Shown here piece after piece: positions 43,627 through 54,665 of a DNA stretch of 64,000 bases. Positions within the stretch are counted from its first letter, which is position 1. Each line of letters begins with the position of its first letter. The stretch lies in the NCBI GenBank assembly GCA_021156365.1, contig JAJNDK010000001.1:434001-498000 (forward strand), written 5' to 3'. This DNA comes from Bacteroidota bacterium. Lineage in GTDB: Bacteria > Bacteroidota > Bacteroidia > B-17B0 > Aurantibacillaceae. The translations under genes and the position numbers were made by a program. The notes under the pieces are model-generated. The model did not search any database. It was not told the origin of the DNA and saw nothing but the letters and a program-made list of their open reading frames with translations.

Positions 43627-45675
43627 TCAGTCCTGGTTCTTCTTTTTCACCATCGTCAGAATAGTAGCAATGGCAACTGTTTCGCCGGTTTCATCATACA
43701 CATCCACCAGCCATTTCACAATTCCTTTTGCAATGTCTTCGGCGTTCTTTTTTTCCTGGTCTATTTTTTCCTTGCAGGTAAACCGTACGCCGATCGTGCT
43801 TCCCATGTAAACAGGCTTGGTGAACCGGCATTCATCGATACCGTAATTCAACAGCACAGGTCCTTTTTTCGCATTCACGAACAGACCGGCTGCCTTGCTC
43901 AGAATATAATATCCGTGGGCTACACGGCCTGTGAAAATAGTTCCGTCAAGACTGGTGACATCCGTATGCGCATAAAAATGATCTCCGCTCACATTGGCAA
44001 AGTTCACTACATCTGCATCTGTCACCGTGTGTTTGGCAGTGATCAGTGTTTCCCCGATCTCCAGGTCTTCAAAATACTGACGGAAGGGATGAATGTCTTT
44101 TTCGATCTGATGCGCGCCTTGCTGGTATTGCCCGGTGATCGCAGTGATCGTGGTAGGTGATCCCTGTATGGCAGTACGCTGCAGGTAATGAAATACCCCA
44201 CGTTTTCCTCCCATTTCTTCTCCCCCACCCGCTCTGCCAGGCCCACCATGAACAAGCATTGGCATCGGCGAACCGTGCCCGGTGCTTTCTTTGACACATT
44301 CGGCATTGAGCACCAGTATCCTTCCATGCATACAGGCAGCCCCGAGCGTATATTTGCGGGCAATGCTGTTATCGGCTGTTACAATAGAGCTTACAAGCGA
44401 GCCTTTGCCCATTTTACTCAGTTCAATCGCTTCGTCAATGGTTTTGTAGGGCATGATCGTACTTACCGGCCCGAATGCTTCTACATTGTGGCAATCGGTA
44501 TTTACAAAAGGTTTGTCATTAAGGAAAATGATCGGTGGCATAAATGCTCCTTTGTTTTTATCTGCTCCTTTCACCTCAAAATTTTCGAAATTGCCGATCA
44601 CGATCTTTTGTGTTTTGGAAAGGATCTCCACTTTTTCTTTTACTTCGAGTAGCTGTGCTTTACCTGCGAGAGAGCCCATACGCACGCCTTCCACGTTCGG
44701 ATCACCGATCACGTTTTGAGCAAGACGTTTGCCCAATGCGATCTGCACATCTTCCACCCTGCTCTCCGGAACAATGATCCTGCGCACGGCAGTACATTTC
44801 TGTCCGGCTTTGGTAGTGATCTCGCGGGCCACTTCTTTAATGAAAATATCGAACTCCGGCATATCCGGACTTACATCCGTTCCCAGCACACAGCAGTTCA
44901 GTGAATCCGCTTCCATATTAAAATGCACACTTTCTTCCAGCAGTCGCGGATGCGATTTCAGCATTTTTCCGGTGGATGCAGATCCTGTGAATGTAACTAC
45001 ATCCTGGTTCATCACATGGTCCAGGATCCCGTTAGCACTGCCCACAACTAATTGTAATGCACCTTCCGGTAGAATACCGCTGGCAATGATCTCTTTCACC
45101 ACGGCCTCGGTAAGGAACGAAGTAACCGTAGCAGGCTTTACAATAGCCGGAACGCCGGCCAGCCAGTTTACCGCCACTTTTTCCAGCATGCCCCACACCG
45201 GAAAATTAAATGCATTGATATGAATAGCCACGCCTTCTTTCGGCACACAGATATGATGCCCGATGAAGGTATTATTCTTGCTTAGTCTTGCCACATCTCC
45301 CTCGTAGCAAAAGCTTTCGTTGGGAAACTGCCTGCGCAGGGAAGCATAGGAAAACAAATTCCCGATACCGCCTTCTATATCCACCCAGCTGTCAATGCGG
45401 GTAGCACCTGTAGCCCAGGAGATCTTATAAAAATCTTCTTTTTTCGATAGTAAATGTAATGCCAGCGCTTTCAGCATCAGGCCGCGCTCCTGGAAAGTCA
45501 TTTTACGTAATTTCGGTCCGCCTACCGAACGGGCATATTCGCACATCCGTGCAAAATCCAATCCCTTGCTGCTGGTCACTGCCACCACATCTCCCGTGAT
45601 CGCATTGTATAGCTCCTGTCCTTTATCTGCTCCTGCCACCCACTGTCCGCAGGCATAATTGTGAAGTGCGTTCAT
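43627..45675 (-). CDS. paaZ: Bifunctional oxepin-CoA hydrolase / semialdehyde dehydrogenase
   Basis: 682 residues, the length of E. coli PaaZ. The N-terminal aldehyde dehydrogenase domain (1-515) keeps catalytic Glu255 (FNMEADSLN) and nucleophile Cys294 (GQKCTAVRR). The C-terminal MaoC/hot-dog domain (about 545-682) keeps the hydratase pair Asp565 and His570 in SGDHFYAHTD. It opens the oxepin-CoA ring of the phenylacetate pathway and oxidises the aldehyde product. No other paa genes are in the window; those for ring epoxidation would have to lie elsewhere. A weak TATATTTA box is at 45694-45701. Confidence 0.93.
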   Translation of the reverse strand: MNALHNYACGQWVAGADKGQELYNAITGDVVAVTSSKGLDFARMCEYARSVGGPKLRKMTFQERGLMLKALALHLLSKKEDFYKISWATGATRIDSWVDIEGGIGNLFSYASLRRQFPNESFCYEGDVARLSKNNTFIGHHICVPKEGVAIHINAFNFPVWGMLEKVAVNWLAGVPAIVKPATVTSFLTEAVVKEIIASGILPEGALQLVVGSANGILDHVMNQDVVTFTGSASTGKMLKSHPRLLEESVHFNMEADSLNCCVLGTDVSPDMPEFDIFIKEVAREITTKAGQKCTAVRRIIVPESRVEDVQIALGKRLAQNVIGDPNVEGVRMGSLAGKAQLLEVKEKVEILSKTQKIVIGNFENFEVKGADKNKGAFMPPIIFLNDKPFVNTDCHNVEAFGPVSTIMPYKTIDEAIELSKMGKGSLVSSIVTADNSIARKYTLGAACMHGRILVLNAECVKESTGHGSPMPMLVHGGPGRAGGGEEMGGKRGVFHYLQRTAIQGSPTTITAITGQYQQGAHQIEKDIHPFRQYFEDLEIGETLITAKHTVTDADVVNFANVSGDHFYAHTDVTSLDGTIFTGRVAHGYYILSKAAGLFVNAKKGPVLLNYGIDECRFTKPVYMGSTIGVRFTCKEKIDQEKKNAEDIAKGIVKWLVDVYDETGETVAIATILTMVKKKNQD

Positions 45676-45842
45676 ACTGTAAAAAATTTAGGCTAAATAT
45701 ACTTGTTTAACCTGATTGTGCAATGGTTTTTCTCAGGCAATACCTGACGAAATAATAGTACGTTTTTTTGGAAATTCATCCCTTGGGCGTATACGATAAA
45801 TAAATTCATTTCCTTCCGGTTTTCAGGATACCTGATTTTAAT

Positions 45843-45850
45843 TACATTTG
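45843..45850 (+). promoter_or_regulatory. -7 box (TACATTTG) of the 45867 gene
   Basis: Exact match to TAnnTTTG, 16 bases before the ATG. Confidence 0.5.
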
Positions 45851-45866
45851 TTTACAAACCAGAACT

Positions 45867-46370
45867 ATGAAGTATATCGTTACTATTTTTTTTACTGCTG
45901 TCATTTTACTTTACGCCTGCACCAAAGATGTAGGTATTTTGCCTCAGGCAGCGCAGATGACCGACTCTACTTTATTTGCAATGGTCACAACTACTACCAC
46001 GCAATATAGTTACAAAGCAACGAACGGAGATTCTGTTTTCACTTCTAATTCTTTCGGAGGCCATACCGGTCAGTATTCGCTCCGGATCAATAAAAAAGCC
46101 TTTGATGCAATGACAGCGGCAGGAAAATTACCGGACAACGGCACTTTCCCGGACTCTTCCTTATTGGTAAAAAAAATGTACACTTCATTCCCTTCGCAGG
46201 TAGATCAATACGCAGTGATGTATAAAGAGAACGGAGCCTGGAGATGGGCCAAATACGGCGCAGGCGGAAATGTGATCCAAAGCTTCAAATCAGCGAGTGA
46301 ATCGGATTGTATCGGATGCCATGCGGCCAATACCAAAGACCGGGTTCAGACTTTCGGGGAGCATCCGTAA
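45867..46370 (+). CDS. Haem-binding lipoprotein, cytochrome P460-like
   Basis: 167 residues. Hydrophobic N-terminus and lipobox LLYAC, so probably a lipoprotein. Near the C-terminus is a c-type haem motif CIGCH (SDCIGCHAANTKDRVQTF). The segment VDQYAVMYKENGAWRWAKYG before it resembles the strand pair of cytochrome P460 proteins, which carry a single covalently bound haem. That family oxidises hydroxylamine or detoxifies reactive nitrogen in some bacteria, but the lysine cross-link of true P460 cannot be checked by eye. No c-type maturation genes are in view. Confidence 0.65.
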   Translation: MKYIVTIFFTAVILLYACTKDVGILPQAAQMTDSTLFAMVTTTTTQYSYKATNGDSVFTSNSFGGHTGQYSLRINKKAFDAMTAAGKLPDNGTFPDSSLLVKKMYTSFPSQVDQYAVMYKENGAWRWAKYGAGGNVIQSFKSASESDCIGCHAANTKDRVQTFGEHP

Positions 46371-46466
46371 GATTTCATTTATTTCTTAAATATTCTTTTT
46401 GGATTTTTGTGACCGTGAATGAGGCGGTAAACAAATACTGACTTTGTCTTGTATTTCAAATACAGC

Positions 46467-47000
46467 TCATTTCTCAAAAAAACTGAAATGCACATTTCCA
46501 TACTCCCGCTCTTCTTTGAATAAAGGCGCATCCGCAAAGCTCACCCGTTTTGGATGTTCGATAATAAGTAATCCGTCTTCCGCAAGAAAATCGTTTTCTA
46601 TTATGTTTGTATAGAGCTCAGCATACTTTTCTGTTTCATAAGGCGGATCAACAAAGATCAGATCATATTGCCGGCTTTTCTGCTGAATGAATTTAAACAC
46701 ATCTGCCCTGGTGGTTTGTACGGAAGTAAAGCCTAATTTCTGCGCTTCCGCCTGTACATAATGTACGCAAGGGGTATGCATATCGATCGCATGCACGAGG
46801 GCGGCTCCCCGCGATGCGAACTCAAATGTAATATTGCCGGTGCCACAAAAAAGATCCAGCACTTTCAAGCTCTCGAAATCGATCCGGTTGTTGAGGATAT
46901 TGAACAGGCCCGATTTGGCAAAATCGGTAGTAGGCCGCACCGGCAGGCCCGGCGGAACTTTCAGTATTCTGCCTTTGTGGATGCCTCCTATTATTCGCAT
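46467..47000 (-). CDS. rsmD: 16S rRNA (guanine-966-N2)-methyltransferase
   Basis: 177 residues, class I SAM methyltransferase. MRIIGGIHKGRILKVP and VRPTTDFAKSGLFNIL are the RsmD N-terminus; VLDLFCGTGN is motif I, and IFVDPPYE is the N-methyltransferase motif IV. Methylates G966 in the 30S subunit. It overlaps the upstream DUF3822 gene by ten bases, an arrangement common in Bacteroidota. Confidence 0.93.
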   Translation of the reverse strand: MRIIGGIHKGRILKVPPGLPVRPTTDFAKSGLFNILNNRIDFESLKVLDLFCGTGNITFEFASRGAALVHAIDMHTPCVHYVQAEAQKLGFTSVQTTRADVFKFIQQKSRQYDLIFVDPPYETEKYAELYTNIIENDFLAEDGLLIIEHPKRVSFADAPLFKEEREYGNVHFSFFEK

Positions 47001-47848
47001 TGTATCCTGTTTAGTAAATGATAATAATAGTGAGAAGGCATTCCGGGAATATCGAGCGGTTTTTTGAACTGCCTGTCGATAAGTGCAAAGGAAACAGACT
47101 TAATATATTTAGTGAGCAATTTAACGGCAAATGAATTGGTCTCTGTTTCGCCCGTGATCACCAGCTTAACAGTAGCAGGATCGAAGGCAAACTGCTCAAA
47201 AGAAGCGAGTACAAAATACAGCAGGTCTTCCGGCGACAACACAGAAAAACTGTTGCAGAACAAAGGGCTGTTCCGGTATACTACCAGATCCACTGCATCT
47301 TTCCGGAAATGCAGGAAGGCTGTATCTTTTGCTGTCTTTTCAGGCATTGAATGGTCGATCAATAAAGAAACTGCAGATTTGGTGTGATGGCTCGGGAACA
47401 ATTTGTCGATGTTCTTTTTAAGGTCTGCGTCCATTGCATACAAGAGTTTGGCATCCATTCGCTGCACTTCATCCGTAAGAATGACCGTATTTTTAGCCGG
47501 GCCACAATTGAACTTCAGGAAAAGCTCTTTATCTTCTTCTTTGTAAAAAGCCCGGGGAACAAGGGTATAGGGAACATCCCGGATCGAGATCAACACTTTT
47601 GCAAAACTATGTTGCAGGATATCTTCCCGGTCGAAATACCCTTCGATGAAGTTTGCCTGAACAGTGAACTGCTTATTCTGCAGGCTTTTGAGCACAAGTG
47701 GCTCCCTACCCGGAGAAAAAACGGCATAACCAAGAGAATCTGCGCCGATCTCCATACACAGACAGGCTTTATCAAGATCAGCAGGGACAAGCTTTTTGGC
47801 CTGCCAGCTAAATTTTTCGGATATATTGTTCCGGACTGTCTTTTGCAT
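46991..47848 (-). CDS. DUF3822 (actin-like ATPase fold) protein
   Basis: 285 residues, no membrane segment or signal peptide. LCMEIGADSLGYAVF near the N-terminus resembles the phosphate-1 loop of actin/Hsp70-fold proteins, and KLVITGETETNSFAVKLL resembles the adenosine-binding strand. It matches the DUF3822 family, which is nearly always placed beside rsmD in Bacteroidota; the function is unknown. Translationally coupled to rsmD through a ten-base overlap. Confidence 0.75.
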   Translation of the reverse strand: MQKTVRNNISEKFSWQAKKLVPADLDKACLCMEIGADSLGYAVFSPGREPLVLKSLQNKQFTVQANFIEGYFDREDILQHSFAKVLISIRDVPYTLVPRAFYKEEDKELFLKFNCGPAKNTVILTDEVQRMDAKLLYAMDADLKKNIDKLFPSHHTKSAVSLLIDHSMPEKTAKDTAFLHFRKDAVDLVVYRNSPLFCNSFSVLSPEDLLYFVLASFEQFAFDPATVKLVITGETETNSFAVKLLTKYIKSVSFALIDRQFKKPLDIPGMPSHYYYHLLNRIQCE

Positions 47849-47872
47849 GAGTCTTCAAAGTTAGTATTTTTT

Positions 47873-47880
47873 TACATTTG
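47873..47880 (+). promoter_or_regulatory. -7 box (TACATTTG) just before the helicase ATG
   Basis: Exact TAnnTTTG match ending four bases before the ATG at 47885; the mRNA would start at or within a base of the start codon. Confidence 0.5.
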
Positions 47881-47884
47881 CATT

Positions 47885-49315
47885 ATGTCCCACAGAGCTC
47901 CCGCATTCCAACAAGCCTTTTCCGAACAATTTGCAGTACATCCCACACCCGACCAGGCTGAAGCCATCCTGAAGCTTTCTGCTTTTTGCTGTTCCGGAAA
48001 TTACCGGGAGGTTTTTATACTCCGTGGCTATGCAGGTACCGGTAAAACAACGCTGCTGGGCGCACTGAGCGGAACCCTGCCTTCCTTTAAAATGAAAAGT
48101 GAATTGCTGGCACCTACCGGAAGGGCAGCTAAAGTGATCAGCAATTACTCGGGCAGACCGGCACAGACGATCCACCGGAAAATCTACCAGAAACTGCCTT
48201 CTGCCGGCGGAGGCATACTTTTTTCGCTTGGGACCAATAATCATAAGAATACCATTTTCATTGTGGATGAAGCTTCCATGATCGCCGATACCCGCTCAAA
48301 AAGCGAATTCGGTGACAATAACCTGCTGCAGGATCTGCTGGAATATGTCTTTTCGGGCGAAAACTGTAAGCTCATCTTTACAGGCGACACGGCGCAGCTT
48401 CCACCTGTCGGCAGTACCTTCAGCCCTGCACTGAACAAACAACACCTCGAACAGAACTTCTCTATGAGCATCATTGAGCACGATCTGAAAACGGTGGTAC
48501 GTCAAGCTTCAGAATCGGGTATTCTACTGAATGCTACAAATTTACGCGTGCAGCTTTTAAGTGATCCTTCAAAAGTTCCGCAGCTACAAACAACACGCGA
48601 TGTGATCAAAGTAGATGGCTACGACCTCGAAGATACGCTCAACACTGCATACAGTAAATATGGATTTGAAAATGTGCTGGTCGTATGCCGTAGTAATAAG
48701 CGGGCCAATGGTTTCAATAAGCAGATCCGTTTCCGGATCAAATGGCAGGAAAATGAATTATCGGCCGGAGATCTGCTGATGGTAGTGAAAAATAATTATT
48801 TCTGGACGGAAGGGAACAACAAGAAAACGGATTTTATAGCCAATGGCGAAAACCTGCAGGTAGAGCGCCTGATGCGGCAGCGGGAAATGTATGGGTTTAA
48901 GTTTGTGGATGCGGTAGTCCGTTTAACAGACAGCACAGATGACCTGAGCCTGGAAGTAACATTACTGATGGATACACTGGAGTCGGAAGCTCCCGCCCTC
49001 ACCCAGGATCAGCAACGAATGCTTTTTGAAAATGTAATGACGGATTTTGGTGAGCAGCCTTCCAAATCAAAGCTATTCGCCATGCTGAAGCAAAGCCCCT
49101 ATTACAATGCCCTTCAGGTAAAATTCAGTTATGCAATTACCTGCCATAAAGCCCAGGGTGGACAGTGGGATTGTGTGTTCATTGATCAGGGATACTTTAC
49201 CAAAGAAATGCTGAACGAAGATTATTACCGCTGGCTCTATACTGCCATTACCCGGGCCAGCGAGAAAGTGTACCTGGTTGGCTTCAGCGATGAATTTTTC
49301 GAAACAGCACAATAA
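47885..49315 (+). CDS. RecD-like superfamily 1 ATPase/helicase
   Basis: 476 residues. A Walker A loop (GYAGTGKTTLLG), a DEAS Walker B (VDEASMIADT), a GDTAQLPPVGS motif III and the C-terminal SYAITCHKAQGGQWDCVFID and YRWLYTAITRASEKVYLVG motifs define an SF1B (RecD/TraA type) helicase. Translocates on single-stranded DNA; members of this short AAA-type subfamily are widespread in Bacteroidota and their precise role is not set. I chose the ATG at 47885 because a longer frame to 47384 lies within the antisense of DUF3822 and family members start about 15 residues before TPDQ. A terminator follows. Confidence 0.87.
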   Translation: MSHRAPAFQQAFSEQFAVHPTPDQAEAILKLSAFCCSGNYREVFILRGYAGTGKTTLLGALSGTLPSFKMKSELLAPTGRAAKVISNYSGRPAQTIHRKIYQKLPSAGGGILFSLGTNNHKNTIFIVDEASMIADTRSKSEFGDNNLLQDLLEYVFSGENCKLIFTGDTAQLPPVGSTFSPALNKQHLEQNFSMSIIEHDLKTVVRQASESGILLNATNLRVQLLSDPSKVPQLQTTRDVIKVDGYDLEDTLNTAYSKYGFENVLVVCRSNKRANGFNKQIRFRIKWQENELSAGDLLMVVKNNYFWTEGNNKKTDFIANGENLQVERLMRQREMYGFKFVDAVVRLTDSTDDLSLEVTLLMDTLESEAPALTQDQQRMLFENVMTDFGEQPSKSKLFAMLKQSPYYNALQVKFSYAITCHKAQGGQWDCVFIDQGYFTKEMLNEDYYRWLYTAITRASEKVYLVGFSDEFFETAQ

Positions 49316-49316
49316 C

Positions 49317-49349
49317 AAAAAGAGCCCGTCCCGAAGGAGAGCTCTTTTT
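49317..49349 (+). terminator. Terminator of the helicase gene
   Basis: AAAAGAGC (49317-49324) pairs with GCTCTTTT (49341-49348), followed by a T-run. Confidence 0.75.
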
Positions 49350-49414
49350 GCATTGATTTCCTTCACTTTTTTACTAAGTTCCGGAAATCGGCTTATTAAA
49401 CAAAACAATAAATA

Positions 49415-49834
49415 TTATTGAGGTATCAGGTGAATCTCTAAGTTATCTGCATCATCCCTTAACCACATTTCGTCTTCTTTCAACTTGGTAATACGATATG
49501 TAGCATCGGCATCATCATTGTCAAAATTCAGGTACAATTGTTCTTTTTTATCCTGGAACACCCAGGTGCCACCGGTCGTCACTTCATATGAGCCTCCGAT
49601 GAAAGTGTATCTGATATAAAGATCTGCACTGCCCGATTTGGTAAGTGTAAGACGGTAACTTTCGTAATCGTCGGTTACATCATTTCCATCATCGGTTACC
49701 TGTGCGATCCTCCAGGTATTGGCTACCCTTTCTTTTTTGGAACGAAGGCTGAGTCCCGGACCGTTGTCATATTTTTTGCAGGAAGCTGTTATAAGACCTG
49801 CCAGTAGTACTATGCTTAGAATTTTGATTTTCAT
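49415..49834 (-). CDS. Small lipoprotein, lipocalin-like
   Basis: 139 residues from the ATG at 49834 (MKIKILSIVLLAGLITASC; the lipobox Cys is residue 19). The earlier start at 49903 is unlikely because it would lengthen the signal. The rest is short beta-strands: VANTWRIAQVTDDG, YRLTLTKSGSADLYI, TGGTWVFQDKKEQLYL and DEMWLRDDADNLEIHL, the pattern of small lipocalin-like envelope proteins. Function unknown; likely outer-membrane attached. Confidence 0.7.
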   Translation of the reverse strand: MKIKILSIVLLAGLITASCKKYDNGPGLSLRSKKERVANTWRIAQVTDDGNDVTDDYESYRLTLTKSGSADLYIRYTFIGGSYEVTTGGTWVFQDKKEQLYLNFDNDDADATYRITKLKEDEMWLRDDADNLEIHLIPQ

Positions 49835-50010
49835 GTGTTTAAATTGTATAATGGGTTCATGAATACAATAAAAACCTGTGCCAGTCGTTAAAAAAGCAAA
49901 CATTCAGTAGTCAGGATAAACAGAATACCCTGATTTTCCATGACTACGAAGGAAGAGGTGGATAGACGAAATAATTCGGCAAACAGATCACCTGTTCAGT
50001 ACTAAATGTG

Positions 50011-50018
50011 TAAATTTG
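50011..50018 (+). promoter_or_regulatory. -7 box (TAAATTTG) before the CHU_C protein
   Basis: Exact TAnnTTTG match, eight bases before the GTG at 50026, which would give a leader of about four bases. Confidence 0.45.
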
Positions 50019-50025
50019 TGGAATA

Positions 50026-51087
50026 GTGGGGAAATTTTTTTCATATTGCTTTGTTTTACTTTTCCAGGTCAGCGCTTTTGCTCAGCTTACTGTAAATGCC
50101 GGGATTGACAAACACATCTGCCCGGGAGGTACTACCACACTTGGTGGCAGTCCTACGGCAAGCGGAGGTTTCCCACCCTATACATACAGCTGGTCTCCTT
50201 CTACCGGCCTGAACTCTGCAAGTGCCGCTAATCCTACTGCTACGATCGGATCTCCTGTCACATACACGTTAACAGTAAGAGATAAAAAAGACTCCATAGT
50301 TAAAGACAGCGTGAAGGTGACCGTAGACGATATATACTTATTTGGTGCCGGTAATAGTGTAGATATATGCTTGAATGAAAACGAAGAGGTGATGTTGGGA
50401 AATTGGTATGGTTATGTAAATCCCTACACATTCCTCTGGACTCCTGCTACCGGATTAAGTGCGAACAATGTTCCGAGACCAATGGCTTCTCCTACTACCA
50501 CTACTACTTATACACTGAAGATCACCTCTCCTACCTGCGGTGTGAAAACCGGTACGGTGACCGTTTCTGTCCATAATCTCAATATCAGTGCAGGGCCGGA
50601 CACTACTATTCTGCAGGGGCAAACCATCACACTTGAAGCATCGCCCTTCGACTCTTCCTATGTTTATTACTGGTTGAACATGGATGGTGAGGGACTCAAT
50701 TACCCGCTCACTTATAATCCGGACGTAAACCCAAGAGACACTACGATCTATTACCTCTCTGTGCAGGATCCGTGGGGCTGTGTATACTATGATAATGTAT
50801 TGGTTCGGGTCATTCCCAGTGATGAGCTCTTTTTTTACACCAGCATTACACCTAACGGCGACGGGGAAAACGATGTATGGGTGATCGGCAATCTCGAAAA
50901 TTACCCGGAGAATAAGCTGAGGATCTTTAACCGTTACGGACAGGAAATATATTCGGTGAACGATTATAAAAACAACTGGGATGGCAAATATTTAGGCAAG
51001 GACTTACCCGGCGGCACCTACTATTTTGTGTTTGACACCAAAACAACAAAAGGCAAGTATAAAGGCAGCATTACCATTTTCAGATAA
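50026..51087 (+). CDS. T9SS cargo protein with CHU_C (type B) gliding-motility C-terminal domain
   Basis: 353 residues, GTG start (MGKFFSYCFVLLFQVSAFAQ gives a signal peptide; upstream is a stop). Three Ig/PKD-like strands follow (VNAGIDKHICPGGTTTLGGS, SWSPSTGLNSAS and similar). The C-terminal about 90 residues are the CHU_C/gliding-associated domain (FYTSITPNGDGENDVWVIGN, LRIFNRYGQEIYSVNDYKN, PGGTYYFVFD). This is the second sorting-signal type in the window, alongside the type A tails. Expected at the cell surface. Confidence 0.85.
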   Translation: MGKFFSYCFVLLFQVSAFAQLTVNAGIDKHICPGGTTTLGGSPTASGGFPPYTYSWSPSTGLNSASAANPTATIGSPVTYTLTVRDKKDSIVKDSVKVTVDDIYLFGAGNSVDICLNENEEVMLGNWYGYVNPYTFLWTPATGLSANNVPRPMASPTTTTTYTLKITSPTCGVKTGTVTVSVHNLNISAGPDTTILQGQTITLEASPFDSSYVYYWLNMDGEGLNYPLTYNPDVNPRDTTIYYLSVQDPWGCVYYDNVLVRVIPSDELFFYTSITPNGDGENDVWVIGNLENYPENKLRIFNRYGQEIYSVNDYKNNWDGKYLGKDLPGGTYYFVFDTKTTKGKYKGSITIFR

Positions 51088-51092
51088 GGCGG

Positions 51093-51500
51093 ATGAAAAC
51101 AGCAGTATACAGAAAAGGACATTTTAATGCAGCACATCGCCTGCACAACCCGAAGTGGACAGACGAAAAGAACAAAGAATTATTCGGTCTTTGCAACAAT
51201 CCAGGATTTCATGGCCACAACTACGATCTCTATGTGAAAGTGACCGGTGAAGTGCAGGAAGATACCGGGTATGTAATAGATATGAAGGTGCTGAGCGACC
51301 TGATAAAAGCGGATATCGAAGAGCGCTTCGACCATAAGAACCTGAACCTCGACACTACTGAATTCCGTGATCTGAACCCAACAGCAGAAAACATCTGCAG
51401 GGTTATTTATGAGATCCTCCGCGAAAAAATAGATCCGAAGCTGGAGCTGCAGATACGGCTCTATGAAACACCCCGTAATTTCGTTGAATATCCCGCATAG
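51093..51500 (+). CDS. queD: 6-pyruvoyl-tetrahydropterin synthase / QueD-like 6-carboxytetrahydropterin synthase
   Basis: 135 residues. Zinc ligands His15 (FNAAHRL) and His40/His42 (FHGHNY), catalytic Cys34 (LCNNPG) and the Glu in ETPRN are present. Makes 6-carboxytetrahydropterin for queuosine, or a tetrahydropterin precursor; the two activities cannot be told apart from this sequence. Six bases after the upstream gene's stop. Confidence 0.85.
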   Translation: MKTAVYRKGHFNAAHRLHNPKWTDEKNKELFGLCNNPGFHGHNYDLYVKVTGEVQEDTGYVIDMKVLSDLIKADIEERFDHKNLNLDTTEFRDLNPTAENICRVIYEILREKIDPKLELQIRLYETPRNFVEYPA

Positions 51501-51512
51501 TTTTTCAGGTAA

Positions 51513-53570
<2,058 letters not shown>

Positions 53571-53579
53571 ATTTATAAC

Positions 53580-54125
53580 ATGATCAGGAAGATACGGGAG
53601 AAGCTGGGTGAAAATCAATTGCAACGTGCTTTAAAAATTCATGTCAGGCAAAAAGATTTTTTGAACATATCTGAGATCCGCTCCGTCGGGATCATTTTTG
53701 ATGCCACTGATCCCGGAGAATTTGAAAAAATAAAAAATTACGCAAACAAGCTGAAACAGGCCGGTAAACGGGTGCATGGGATCGGTTTTTACGATGCCAA
53801 GCTGATTCCGGCCGATCTGAGCTGGTCCAAAACGGACTTTGACCTTTTCCACCGGAAAGAATTACAGGGGCTCAGCACACCTTCCAGTCCGTATATCAAA
53901 ACGTTTATTACCGAGATCAGGGATCTGCTGATCGATGTGAACCTAAAAAATAAATTCCCGCTGCGGTATATTGCAGCGATGTCGTATGCAAAATGCAAAG
54001 TGGGCATTGACCTGCCGGAAAATGCGGTGGTACATGATATGCTGATCAGCATAGATCCCGGCCAGGGAACGGATAAATATCTTCAACAGGTAGATGTGTA
54101 CCTGGAAATGATCAACAAAAAATAA
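53580..54125 (+). CDS. DUF6913-like protein
   Basis: 181 residues, soluble. It has no signal or membrane segment and no catalytic motif I can point to; a P-loop-like fold is suggested by VGIIFDATDPGEFEKIKNYA and SYAKCKVGIDLPE. Genes with this outline commonly follow ligA in Bacteroidota, as here with nine bases between. Function unknown. The terminator at 54155-54186 ends the transcript. Confidence 0.6.
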   Translation: MIRKIREKLGENQLQRALKIHVRQKDFLNISEIRSVGIIFDATDPGEFEKIKNYANKLKQAGKRVHGIGFYDAKLIPADLSWSKTDFDLFHRKELQGLSTPSSPYIKTFITEIRDLLIDVNLKNKFPLRYIAAMSYAKCKVGIDLPENAVVHDMLISIDPGQGTDKYLQQVDVYLEMINKK

Positions 54126-54154
54126 ACAGGGCTGTCTTCAAAAACTGAAAAAAC

Positions 54155-54187
54155 AAAACCCTGTCAGATGTCTCTGACAGGGTTTTT
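54155..54187. terminator. Bidirectional terminator
   Basis: AAAACCCTGTCAGA (54155-54168) pairs perfectly with TCTGACAGGGTTTT (54173-54186), four-base loop, with T-run on the right and A-run on the left. It serves the ligA transcript and the Ala-rich lipoprotein gene from the other side. Confidence 0.9.
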
Positions 54188-54208
54188 ATCAACTAACTAC
54201 ACAAACAA

Positions 54209-54442
54209 TTATTTTTTCGCTTCAGTTGTAGCTTCAACTGCTTTTACAGTGTCTGCTGCTGCAGTAGCTGCTGCTGTAGAATCGGCGATTGCCTGAGCTG
54301 TAGCTTTAGCGATTGAATCAACTGTTGCAAGAGAATCAGCAGTTTTTTTAGCTGCAGCTTCTAAATCTGCTGCACTTGGACCACATGATACGAATGCCGC
54401 TGATACTGCAGCGATAGCGATAACTGAGAATACTTTTTTCAT
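54209..54442 (-). CDS. Small Ala/Asp/Thr-rich lipoprotein
   Basis: 77 residues. Signal with lipobox AFVSC, then GPSAADLEAAAKK and an almost wholly alanine-rich helix (ADSLATVDSIAKATAQAIAD) with Asp, Lys and Thr at spaced positions. The size and composition recall small outer-membrane lipoproteins of the Lpp kind, but I do not claim homology. It ends at the 54155-54186 terminator. Confidence 0.65.
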   Translation of the reverse strand: MKKVFSVIAIAAVSAAFVSCGPSAADLEAAAKKTADSLATVDSIAKATAQAIADSTAAATAAADTVKAVEATTEAKK

Positions 54443-54665
54443 TTTTTGAGTTTTTTTATAATTTGCCTTTAATACCGGGAGATTGTAAATGGTAACCCAA
54501 AAAAGAAAAGAATTTTCTAATTATTATATAAATTATTGATTTTCAGAAATATAAAATCAAAATAAAGCAAGGTTACCTTGTTTTTTTCGTCTGCAATTAA
54601 GGACTGAAACAGGCGCAATTTGATTTTCTGAAGTTTAAGGGGTGATTTGGTGAGCAAGTGATCGT

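Noticed and set aside
47384-47884. Upstream extension of the helicase ORF
   Set aside because: It is the antisense of DUF3822; a promoter box and the family start fit the ATG at 47885.
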